From: Dendrophyllia cribrosa
Lineage: Eukaryota > Cnidaria > Anthozoa > Scleractinia > Dendrophylliidae
Assembly (NCBI GenBank): GCA_024195265.1
Contig: JAJLRJ010000006.1
Location: forward strand, 17,313,639-17,377,638
Length of the DNA: 64,000 nt
Direction: 5' to 3'
Positions 45,958-56,636 of the stretch are shown one piece after another (position 1 is the stretch's first letter; each line of letters begins with the position of its first letter). Both the position numbers and the translations under genes were made by a program. Under the pieces are notes generated by a model. That model saw only the letters and a list, made by a program, of their open reading frames with translations. It searched no databases and was not told the origin of the DNA.

Positions 45958-46119
45958 ATAGGTGGTTTGCACGTTACGTCATGGCGGCCATCTTGGAGCA
46001 CACCTACAAAAGAATTTTAATGAACTTCTTTTGTTATGTGCTCCAACATGGCCGCCATGGCCTTTGTCATTTGAGTCCCACAGGACTGAAGGTCACGTGA
46101 GTGAAAACCATCTATACGG
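45958..46119. mobile_element. MITE with TATAGGTGGTTT ends
   Basis: TATAGGTGGTTTGCACGTTAC is mirrored by GTGAGTGAAAACCATCTATA. The inner arms are ATGGCGGCCATCTTGGAGCA and TGCTCCAACATGGCCGCCAT. Confidence 0.65.
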
Positions 46120-46131
46120 TTATGGTATTAA

Positions 46132-46510
46132 AGGAGCTGTGTCATGATAATTTTAAGGTTTTTGGGTCAAACTGCTGAAAATTAAAACTAACTACGTTTG
46201 TTGTACACGAAATGCTTATAGAACACTAAGAGGAAGATATCAAGTGAATTTTGGAAGAGAAAATAAACCATAATCAGAGTTTTAGCGAGACTTCCAAGAC
46301 ACAAGTGATAAACTTGAAAAAATTAGCCCAATTTTTTCAGATGCAATCCATTTCCATCCTGGCCATCTGCAGCCCAAGACACTTATTTTTACTCTTAGAG
46401 CACTAGTAGAATAATTTGAAACAAAACTGGACCATTATTTTTGGGTTTTCACTGATACAAAGATGTCTCTTGGCTTTCTAAAGTAACAATAAAAACAGTG
46501 TCATAGCCCT
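46132..46510. mobile_element. TTAA-flanked MITE
   Basis: TTAA at 46128-46131 is followed by AGGAGCTGTGTCATGA. The right end ACAGTGTCATAGCCCT is followed by TTAA (46511-46514). The ends are imperfect complements. Another TTAA family with different ends is at 59891-60312. Confidence 0.5.
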
Positions 46511-46615
46511 TTAAATAAGGGTGGTCAGTTTTCTATAAGTCATTTATAGTCAGATGAAGTCTTTCCAAACAATTATTCTAAACCTTACTCAAGTAGAATG
46601 ACATGTTTGAGGTAA

Positions 46616-46763
46616 TATACCTAATTCAATTAAGGTTGCTTTGGTCATTGGTAATTGGGCAGCTATTGTTTGGCGGTCACTCAAGCAAATTATGCATTGT
46701 GCCTCCGTATGCCCAAATGCCCAATTACCAAAAGCCAAAGCAACCTTTATTGAATTAGGTATA
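46616..46763. repeat. Palindromic MITE with TATACCTAATTCA ends
   Basis: TATACCTAATTCAATTAAGG is mirrored by CCTTTATTGAATTAGGTATA. The inner arms are TTGGTCATTGGTAATTGGGC and GCCCAATTACC. The overlapping ORFs on both strands are products of the palindrome. Confidence 0.7.
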
Positions 46764-46883
46764 TACAGGACGTATGCACAAGGCCATGTTGGTGTTCGGG
46801 GACGATGTAAAATGTTTGCATTAAAATAGAGTTTAATTCCCAAAGGATGGAAATTTCATTGTTCTGAACGCCAGCTTTCAGCA

Positions 46884-47005
46884 CTAGGCTTTCTGGGATC
46901 GTTTTGGTAACCAGCGTTAGTTGCGAAAGGTTAATGGTTTCCAAGGCAACCATTAACCAAATATAGCTGTTATTGGTTACCCAAACGGTCCCAGAAACTT
47001 ACTGC
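46884..47005. repeat. Imperfect palindrome
   Basis: TTTCTGGGATCGTTTTGGTAAC faces GTTACCCAAACGGTCCCAGAAA, with GTTAATGGTT / AACCATTAAC inside. Confidence 0.55.
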
Positions 47006-47049
47006 CAAAAGCTGGTGCTCAGTCTCCCAACGGTTTCTGGAGTGGCGAA

Positions 47050-47386
47050 TAGACAAGATTCGTATTCTCGGTATTGAACTGAACTACAATCTCGGAAATT
47101 AATCGTTGGAACGCTTGAAAATTTATCATCCTGTACCCCGTTCCCCTTTTCAAGTTTGCAAACATCCGGCGATTTTCAACTTTGTGAATAGAAGGGGTGG
47201 AGGGATAAACTTTTTCATGTGCTCCAACATTATTGTCCGAGGTTGTAGCTTGCAATGAAGGCTCATGCGGGGGAATATCATTAAAAATATTTGTTTGTAA
47301 AAATATTGTACCGCATGAGCCTCTACTGCAAGCTATTGTAGGTCCAGTTCAAATACCGATAATACGAACATTGTCTATTTCTGTAG
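47050..47386. mobile_element. Composite inverted-repeat element, copy B
   Basis: It has the same outer ends (TTCGTATTCTCGGTATTGAA and complement) and the same two inner hairpin modules as 32740-33190, in reverse order. It is therefore the same element inserted in the opposite orientation. The GCTCATGCGG hairpin is at about 47248-47335. Confidence 0.6.
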
Positions 47387-48203
47387 TTAGGGGTTTTGGG
47401 TGAGCTTATAAACGCGAGGGGGCATTGGGGGGGGGGGGGGGGTATAATAAAAACGTTTCTGAATGAGCTGATAAGTAACAAATTGAAAGTTGAAATTCAC
47501 GAGCTACTTTAAGAGATATGCTGTGCATTTGGGCTTTAAGTCAACTGTTGTTCATTTAATACAGGGAAACGTTAAACAGATTCTTAAAATACTCAACTGT
47601 TATGTAGAATATGTTTCTCGTTAGCGGTCAGATGGACCTATACACGGGGACTTATAAGCGGAAGGCTTATTACATGGATTTTTACGGTCTGAATAAAACA
47701 TGGTGGTCACATTCCGTAACCCTGTCACAAAGTGCTACAAGAGAAAACACTGTTGTTTAAAGTGGCCGAGCACGAGCTATCCAGCTAATTTACAAGCACA
47801 CCACTCAAACATGGAAACATATACAACAGAAAAGAGAAACGTCATAAATCTCAACATTTATTTTTAACCCCGTGTAGAAATTCGTAAAATAATGTTATCT
47901 AATCTTACTTTATAAAATAAGCTAATCTTACTGCAACTAAACACCCTTTACCTTACAATTCCTTAACTGCTTTATGATCAACTGTCAAAAGAAAATTATG
48001 AGCCTGCTTTGGTTTTGCAGCTTTCCGAGCCATTTGGCTGCTTAAACAATGAAAACTTGTGCAAAAAGCTTTGACCAATCACAACAAACATGCAGTTTTC
48101 TCGACCAATTGGGAATAAAACTAAAGCAAACCGTAACTTGGCTGGCAAGATTTTTCCCGCGCTTAGCACATGTTGCATGTTTTATCGCGCTTGCCACTGC
48201 TTG

Positions 48204-48385
48204 CATGTTTTCCCGCCCTTGGCACAGGTTATACGTTTTCCCGCGCTTGGCACAGGTTATACGTTTTCCCGCGCTTGGCACAGGTTATACATTTTCCCGC
48301 GCTTGGTACAGGTTATACGTTTTTCCGTGCATGGCACAGGTTATACGTTTTCCCGCGCTTGGCACAGGTTATACGTTTTCCCGCT
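48204..48385. repeat. 28-bp minisatellite, about 6.5 copies
   Basis: Units of TTTTCCCGCGCTTGGCACAG followed by GTTATACG repeat every 28 bp with few changes. Because 28 is not a multiple of three, all three frames stay open and give ORFs cycling through the same peptide. The unit resembles the TTTTCCCGCGCTTGGCGCCG segment of the dispersed TIR repeat (35330-35350), and the flanks at 48000-48180 also look like that repeat. Confidence 0.85.
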
Positions 48386-49194
48386 ACTTACAAACAGTCT
48401 TACCAGCATTTTTCTGATAAAACAAAGAGCAAGAATATAGGATTTATACAATGAAATAACATAAGTAATATACAGAAGCATGTAATATCTTGTAACTGAA
48501 AAAGAAGAGACTACTCTTACAATGTTTTCCGTGTCTTTGACTAACGGGTGTTTTTTTAGTTTTAAACTTTATTTTTATATTTGTACAAGGAAAAATACCT
48601 TTAGGGACACGAAACTTTGCCTTATGTTATAAAGTATTTTTTTGTTTAGTATAATTTTGTAAACAAACCCACTTCAAAACACTTAAACGACCAAACAAAA
48701 ATAAATACTGCGGTTCCGGTTACACTTAAAATAGGACGGGTCGGTTTGCGGCTCCGAATTTGTTTCCTTTTGTCACATTTTAAAAATGATTATAACAACA
48801 AAAGATAGCATAATACCTACCTTTGGTATAATGTCAGATTTGTTTTCATTAGAGTAAGGGGAAATCTCAGAGATCTACTCAAGAGAGCTCAAATCCAAGA
48901 TTTCGAAAAGGGGCGTCATTAACTTCGTTCCCAGAGCCTTCTCCGCCATTTTGAAAGCAAGGAAGACCCTAGGGACGAGGTTGGGGCGTCATTTCAGACC
49001 TGACGTCATAAAGAAAATAAAGCTAGGCTCTTGAAGCGTTGCGGTTTAATTAGAAATGTTGTCAGGTCGGAAAGAAAGTTATAGGGTCTGTCGAATCTTA
49101 GTCACCGGAACCACAGTACAAGAAAAAAAGATTCTAAGGCACTGAACAAAATCACGTGTGAAGGTCACTCGGAATCACGTGTCAAGCTCGTGCT
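48386..49194. other. Downstream of the CoA-transferase gene
   Basis: AT-rich non-coding DNA, presumably including the 3' UTR of the minus-strand CoA-transferase gene. A reverse AATAAA (TTTATT at about 48568-48573) is one possible poly(A) signal. A CTTCGTTCCCAGAGCC / GACCCTAGGGACGAGG inverted pair lies at about 48922-48982. Confidence 0.4.
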
Positions 49195-52100
49195 TCAGTC
49201 AGGTGATGGCATGCATTTGAGTCGTTCAAAGGCAGCCGCCTCCAGGGCTTCTCGGTGATCAGGATGCGCGATTCTTATCAGTTCATGAGCTCGCTGACGA
49301 ATGTTCTTGCCAAACAAGTAAGCGATTCCAAACTCGGTTACGATGTAATGCACGTGAGCACGGGTAGTCACTACGCCTCCGCCTGAAATAAATTCACACA
49401 TGTTAACCTGGCCAAACGAATTCAACATTATTCAACATTGTTGCATTAAACTTTGTTGAAGGATTTTTTTTAACGACTTGAAATCGTTTGGCCACGCTGA
49501 TGAAAGATATTTAACAATTAGTTTATTCCAAACCAGTGTTCTTCGCGCGCTCTGATTGGCTACTCAAACTCAGAGTAGTTACTTTATTTCTGACAAATGG
49601 GAAAAAAAACTCGCGTGCAAAATCCAGAACAATGTCTGGAGGTGAATAGTGAATAGCAAATAGTAAATAGCCCTTTTTGCCGTGCACCTCTCATTTGCAT
49701 TACAATAAAAGTCAACGTGCTCGCAAGGCAATTTCGGGCAATTATGTAGTTTCTGTTACCCTGCGAGCAGTGGATTCTTTTGCGCCGAGCTACGCCGGAC
49801 GAAAATGTAACCTCTGCGAGCATCCGTTCGCTTTTCCATCGAGCATGCGCAGCCATGTGACGCTCCACGTAGCGCCCCAAGTGATGCATTTGACGTTTCG
49901 CGGGAAAATTATAGCACGTGCCGTTGTTTCGTGGCAAAAATGTCGTTTTTGATTGTACATGTTACATAGCGGGCTCGCATAAACGCATCAGTTACGTAGA
50001 TGAGTGCATGCGCGTGAGGCTAAACAAGTTTGTAAACTTGTTTTACCGGTTCAAAGTTAATTTATTCGTCCACGTTTCTGGACGGCGGCTTGATCAAAGA
50101 AACGAACGGATGCTCGCAGAGGTTACTTTTTCGTCCGGCGTAGCTCGGCGCAAAAGAATCCACTGCTCGCAGGGTAAGTTTCTACCAGAAATTGCCCCGC
50201 AATCATATTGAATTTTATTGTATTGCAAATGAGAAAGAGTTTGAGAAACCAATTGGAGCACGCGAACTAACAGTTACTGCCCCACAGCCAGTGTAACTGA
50301 AATGCTGAGTGATCTGGATTGGCCCAGCCTAGAAACTACGAGGACAATAGCTCGGTTATTTAAGAAAAATTTGCCCGGACATATTTTATATAGAGAGTGA
50401 TTCTCTTCAGTTTCTATTTTTACCAGATAATACTATTCATTTAAAATAATATACTTCACTTGAAATCATTTTACATAGTTTTGGTTTTGTTATATTACTG
50501 AATTTCTGTGTATTTAATTACAATTAGTATTTTTATAAATATAGTTGGGTGTGTTGTACAAATGGACCTTACTACCGACTGAATAAATGTAAATGTAGAT
50601 GTAGATTACGCTCTTACCTTGCTTCAAGAAAGGTGTAATCTTGGACTCTCCTCTCTTAGTGACAGAATTGAGCGCTAGGATTGGTTTACCAAGACCATCT
50701 TCACCAAGGGCGGCACCTCGTAAAAAGTCCACCTGACCTCCAACGCCTGGGTTAAAACGAGTAAATTAATTAAAACTGTTAAGTTTTTATGTAAGGGCGT
50801 TTGTGTTCGCTCGCTAGTTCAGGTACTTGGTATGCTGACGGCGGGAGAAGCTAAATGGCGTGCGAGGGTGGGCCGTGGGACGTGCGTCGTGAGTTTTTGC
50901 CCAAAGAGTTAGGCCCCGTCCACACTAATGCCTTTTGGAAAACCTCCGTTTCTGGTTCTTCGAAAACGGATGAAAAGATTTGCGTCCACACTAGGAGCTG
51001 AAAAACGATGATCCAAAGATGCGTTTTCATCACCAGGCTCTGCTCGGACGTTTTTATGTTCGATACGCATGCTCCAATTGCGTTACTAGTTGTGACGTAA
51101 GCGTTTTTGAAAAGCTCCGTTTTTGCCGTCCATACTAAAACGATAGACCTGCGTTTTCAAAAGTCTCCACTTTGAAAAGCGTTTTCGAAAACCTCCGTTT
51201 TCATCGATTTTATTCTCCGTTTTTAATCGTTTTAGCGTGGACGATCGGCAAAAACGCATAAAAAAGTATGCGTTTTCAAACGAAAACGCATTAGTGTGGA
51301 CGTGGCCTTTGTGTATAAACGCATAAAAAAGTATGCGTTTTCAAACGAAAACGCATTAGTGTTAGTTGTCCCCAATAGAACACGCCCATATAAAAGCGGA
51401 CAAGATACTTCTTGAACTCACTGATAATTCATTAAGTTAATTTAAACAAAGAAAATCACAAGCATCATGGTGATCATGACGTTTAAAATAGCACCTGTTA
51501 TGTAAGCTACATTGTCAATTTTTTTCAGGACAAAATTTATATCTTATTTTATTAACCAAATTTAGAGGTAACATGTTGAAGCAAAACATTTCTTTTTTAA
51601 TATAGTACCTGAATACAGTCTTGTTCCAATGGAGTCAGAGACAACTTGTCCAGTAAGGTCCACCTCGATACACGAGTTTATTGCAGTCACTTTGGGATTT
51701 TGACTGATGATTGACACCAAGTTCACAAAGCCAACATCCAACATCACTGCAGGAATAAGATTTGGGAGAAATAAAATAAGGAGCAACAAGCTTACATGAT
51801 GGAGACTGGGAGAAAACTGAGCTTTTGAAGGAGACTTAAGGGGGTTTGGCATTCCTTTTTTATCAAAACTCCCAAAGACATTTTGGGCCTGAAAGCTATT
51901 TTTAAATTCAGTTCCTATATATTGAATGGTGTTAAAGTTTTTAGCCTGCAAACCAGCACGACGTTTAGTAAACGTGAGATTTTATTGCTTAGCTTTCAAA
52001 ATCAACAAAAACTGAATCTCTATTGGTAAACATTCCGCACATGACACAGCTTTTTGGGGCCACAAAGTTTTCGGGAATTTCGAGAAACACACGCCTGGCG

Positions 52101-55100
52101 AGAGATGGGATATAAAAAATAGGATCCACCCCAGTTCTCCTCTTCCCAGGCCCTTCCTTTTTGGTCTGTGAGTCCAGAACAGTTGCCTGGGAAGAAGGCC
52201 AGGTTGGGAAATGTTTGTGAGTGATATAACAAATTCAAAATTACTGCCACTTAATTTAAGAAAATTAATGTTTTATTCTGCTATGCTCAGTGTTAACCCG
52301 ATTAGGTCCTTGGATAATACAAGCAAGTATAAGCTAAAAAATACCCCATTACCCAAGTGACAAGTTGTACTGTTTCTCTTTGTTGAACAAGAGGCTAAAC
52401 ATAGCCTATACTCATGCGCATGAGACTCTAACTGACGCGTTGATTGAAGCTATCAATTTTGTTGTAGTCGCTTTGAATATTTAATTTATTGATTCTGATC
52501 AAACCCACACTAGTGTAATACTTCCCAAACGTTAACCGTAAATTATTTCTATTACATTGGGTTATTCCAGAAAGAATCCACCCTCCACCCCCCCCCCCCC
52601 CCCCCCCCACCGACGGATGGCAAGATTGTTTGACCCCTTCCCCCCCCCCCCCCTTCCCGCCTGGATTTCCAGGCCCAGAGACCCCTTCTCCTACCCGGAT
52701 TTCCAATAAATTTGTGGAAGCCCTAAATTTACAGGTAATGAAAAAGTACATGTAATCGGATTCAAAAGATTCTACTTTTATAATGTCAAAACTGTGGTGA
52801 TGAGTGCTATAACTTGGTGAAACATTTTAATAAAAATAAATATTGTGTGACACATCATGAACCCCCCCCCCCCCCCCTCCCGTTTGATTTCAAGTACAAA
52901 TCGAAATGAAATTTTTCTATAAATCTAGTTCTTTAAATAACTGCTTTGATTTTGCCATGTATTAGTTTTTTCCAGGCTTGACAGTTTTTTTCAGTGTTGT
53001 CGCAAATACACTTCTTTCATATATGAAAATTTCGTGTGGAATGTAATTCGATCGCGCGCTGCTTGTACCAAAATATTTGTTCTAAAGGTCAAAACTTTTT
53101 AATGAAACTCATATTTCCTTGAATGAAAATGTCTTTCCCTTGAATAAAAGAGTTAAACGCTTATCAGAATTCAGTGATTTTTTGCTTCCGGAAGGCTTGG
53201 CGATTTATTTATCCTCAATGCATCTGCGTCTGCGAATTATATTATAAACATCACAAAATAATATTTAAATTCAGCAACCTGCTTTATTATATCTAGTGTT
53301 TTCTAAAATTTCCGACTTTTCTTGTGTATATAGAATGCCATTCTTATCCGTAAAGATGATTTGCATAATGTTTTCGCGAATCAAAAAATTTTGAAAGCAA
53401 ACTTTATTTCAGAAAGCGCTATTTAAGAGCCAATGTCTGAAATTTTCGAAAATCGGGCGTCACTCACAAAATTTCGGATTTCTTTATATTTTGCCCAAAT
53501 AATCTCTATAGTGAAGTATTTTCAAAAATAACTTTAAAAATTGTAACGGCGTTTTATTATTTTCGAAAACGGGCAAAGTTTGAAAAACGGCAAATCGGCG
53601 GCCTTTCAGTTGTGAAACTGGCGAAAAATTACACATTTTCATCTCGCTCGTACAGAAAAACGCGATGCCATACATAAATAAAATGTGGCCACAACATAAA
53701 CACGCTCTTGCTCTTCACACTACTGTTATTTAATTTGGATTAGCAGTTGAAATAAGAATATTTCGGCCGTTAGAAGAAACATGATTTCTTCCATTTTAAA
53801 TATTAGCAAATTTGAACCAATTTCAACGCCGTGGAAACCCAATTGGTACGTTGAGTTTGAAAACAAAATTAAGACGGTCTTGAAGCACAACTTCTGTTGT
53901 TTACTGTGGTGAAATATTTCTGGCGGCACTTTAAAAGTGCCCCGTCGAGAGACCAAAATGTGAAGGGTAGTTTGACACCAGGAGAACTTGTGACACGAAC
54001 CTGAGCGCCGCTACTACGCACCAAATGTTTATCGCTAAAAATAGTTCCTTTGAGATAGAGCCTTTTTCAGAATCGTAAAGACTTCAGAAGAACTTTATAT
54101 CAGTATCCTTTGCTAACTTAAAATGATATCTTTTAAGCAGTTTGTTTGGATACGGAGTAGAGACACGAACATCGATCATGTTGTGCGACCTTACAAATAA
54201 CAGCGATCAACACTTACCCGCTTTTTCATCAGAAAATTAAACTGACCCGAACCTTGAATTGCGTTTATAATAAAGACAATCCTGCACTCCGATCCATTAT
54301 ATTGCTGAGATCATATCATAGCGTTATTTACTCCAAATTTGTTAAAACAACAGTCGCTAAATGACAGTTCGGAAGTTTCCCACAATGTGTTGCAAAGAGA
54401 TTGCGTGACGCGTAGCACGCTGGAATTTGTTGCGTGCTTTAATATGAATATGTATCGGTCACGGAAAGAACATTGCCTTGGAAAAGGTTTCAGGTCAGTG
54501 TCATTTAAGCCCCATTTACACGAGCAATTTTTCCTTGACAAGTTTACTTGTCAATTTTTATTGCTCGTGTAGATGATTAACAAGTTTTCCTTTACAATTT
54601 TCCATTGACAAGGTTTCCTTGTTCGTGTAGACGACGAGCAAGTTTTCCTTGATAAGTTTCGGTTGTGCCCACAATGCCTAAATCAATAATATCCTTGCCA
54701 CATTTTCCTTGTTGTCCGTCTACACGAGCAAATTTCTGACTTGACAATTTTTCCTTGTCAAGGAAAAGCTAGCATGCCAGCTTTTCCTTGACAAGGAAAA
54801 ATTGTCCACTATTCTCCATCTACACGAGCAATTTTTCCTTGTCAAGGAAAACTTGTCAACGAAAAATTGCTCGTGTAAATGGGACTTTATAAAGTGGGCG
54901 GGGCCGGTCCTTTAGTTGTAGAACTTGAGGCTCTAGTGGGGTCCGAGTGCATGCCTTCTATATTGATTTTTGACGTCGGGAGGCTCGAAAGTGCTTTTTG
55001 CATCATTCAATACAATATATTTTCGAAAACAAAAGTGAAATTCAAAGATATTTTTTTCTTTTTAGCCACTATTGCACCCGCTTTCCGTTAATAGTTCATC

Positions 55101-56604
55101 AGAAAATTAAACTAACCCGAGCCTTGAATTGCGTTTATGATAAAGCCAATCATGCACTCCATTGTTGTAAATAAATTCCTGCACAGCAAAAGTAGAGAAA
55201 AAAAATCGTTCGCAGCGTGCGAAAGAAAAGTATGGAATAATCTCGAAAAAAAAATTCTTGCACAGCCTCAAGGCGGAAAACAAATCATGCATCACACAAG
55301 GCTTCTTCAATCTTCTTACAAGAGAAAATAAAACTGTAAAAGTGGTTAGCAATCTTGCATTACATTGGCCCTTCATTTTCTAGCTTTACAAGGGCAACTA
55401 TCCTCAAAATCTTCAAGGAGGGCCATCGATGGCGCTTTTTTCTTCACTGCCGGGCACGGGCACGACGCATTTCTTTTGTAACTACATCCGGGTCGACCTT
55501 CCTGTCTGTGGATTGACCAATAGTAAATTTAGCCTCCAGGTAGGCTTTCTGCTTTTCATTGAATTGGTAGCAAGGGCTGTTCCATTTCCTTTAGCGCCCA
55601 GCCCGCCTTGAGGCTTTGGCCTTTGTTTGAGCTGCTAACTGAGCTTGAGAGTGGCAAAGAAAGGGAGAAGTGCAACGCTTTCGCTGAGGAGGGTGGCGTA
55701 CTGTTGTTTGGCCAGGTTCATTAGGGTGTGCCTCTCCGGTGACCTGGAGCAGGCTTCTAATGACAGATGACGTTACAGGTCGGACGGCCGTTGAAACACT
55801 TTGATGCAGCCCCCAGGAGGTACTAGCCTGTGAGCAAGGCTCTCGTTCTTAGAGGTTGGGAGGAAGGGGTTCGGGGGGCCTCCTCCCCTCCCAAATCGCG
55901 AACCCGGTTCCGACCCCGAGAGCTTGCTCGCAGGCTAGGGGGGTACTCGGATATGTCTTGGCTGGGTATGTGCCGCCCGGGTCTCCAAATTTAGACCCCG
56001 TTTTAGAAAGAATTTGCACTCAAAATGTTACCCCATTCTAAAAATAGGTCAATTTTTAACACTCTGATTCTAGAAAAATGATATGGAAAATGATATGCGA
56101 TCTCGGATGGCAGACCCTCGAAGCTCGCTGGGCTGTCAGCCGCCTATCCCTGATTGTCCACGGCCTTGTGGACGTTGAAAGTCAGATTCTGGTTAGGAGT
56201 ACAAGTGGGCGTGTAACTAGACAATCCCAAGGTCAACACCACTTCTGGAATATCCTGCGCGTATTTAATTTAGATTTCGTAGAAATTGCGTAACTTTCAA
56301 TAGCCCATTTTTTAAAAAAGTTATTTCTTTGTTTGTTCGACTTATACATCAAAATACGACAATTCTGTTTCTACACAAATCAGCAACATAATTGCTTTGA
56401 TTTCAAACAGACGATAAAGGCGATAAAGTCACGATTTACAATTTCTTTATTCACCATCTTATGAAGCTTTCGTGCGTTCGAAATATTATACCTCGTTCTA
56501 GGAAATGTCTCTAAAATGGATACCCGTTCGTTCTAGACCAGAAGTCCCAAAATTACGACCCCGTTAGGCGGCACATACCCGTATAGGTATTTTTGGGAAT
56601 TATC

Positions 56605-56636
<32 letters not shown>

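Noticed and set aside
48049..48454. Three overlapping ORFs with repeated RFPALGTGYTFSR-type peptides
   Set aside because: They are the three frames of a 28-bp minisatellite and follow from its period, not from a protein gene.
53484..53956. Two ORFs conserved in both arms of the 5-kb element (also 57912-58384)
   Set aside because: Conservation is explained by the arms being recent inverted copies. The peptides have no recognisable domain and one runs into the element's edge.
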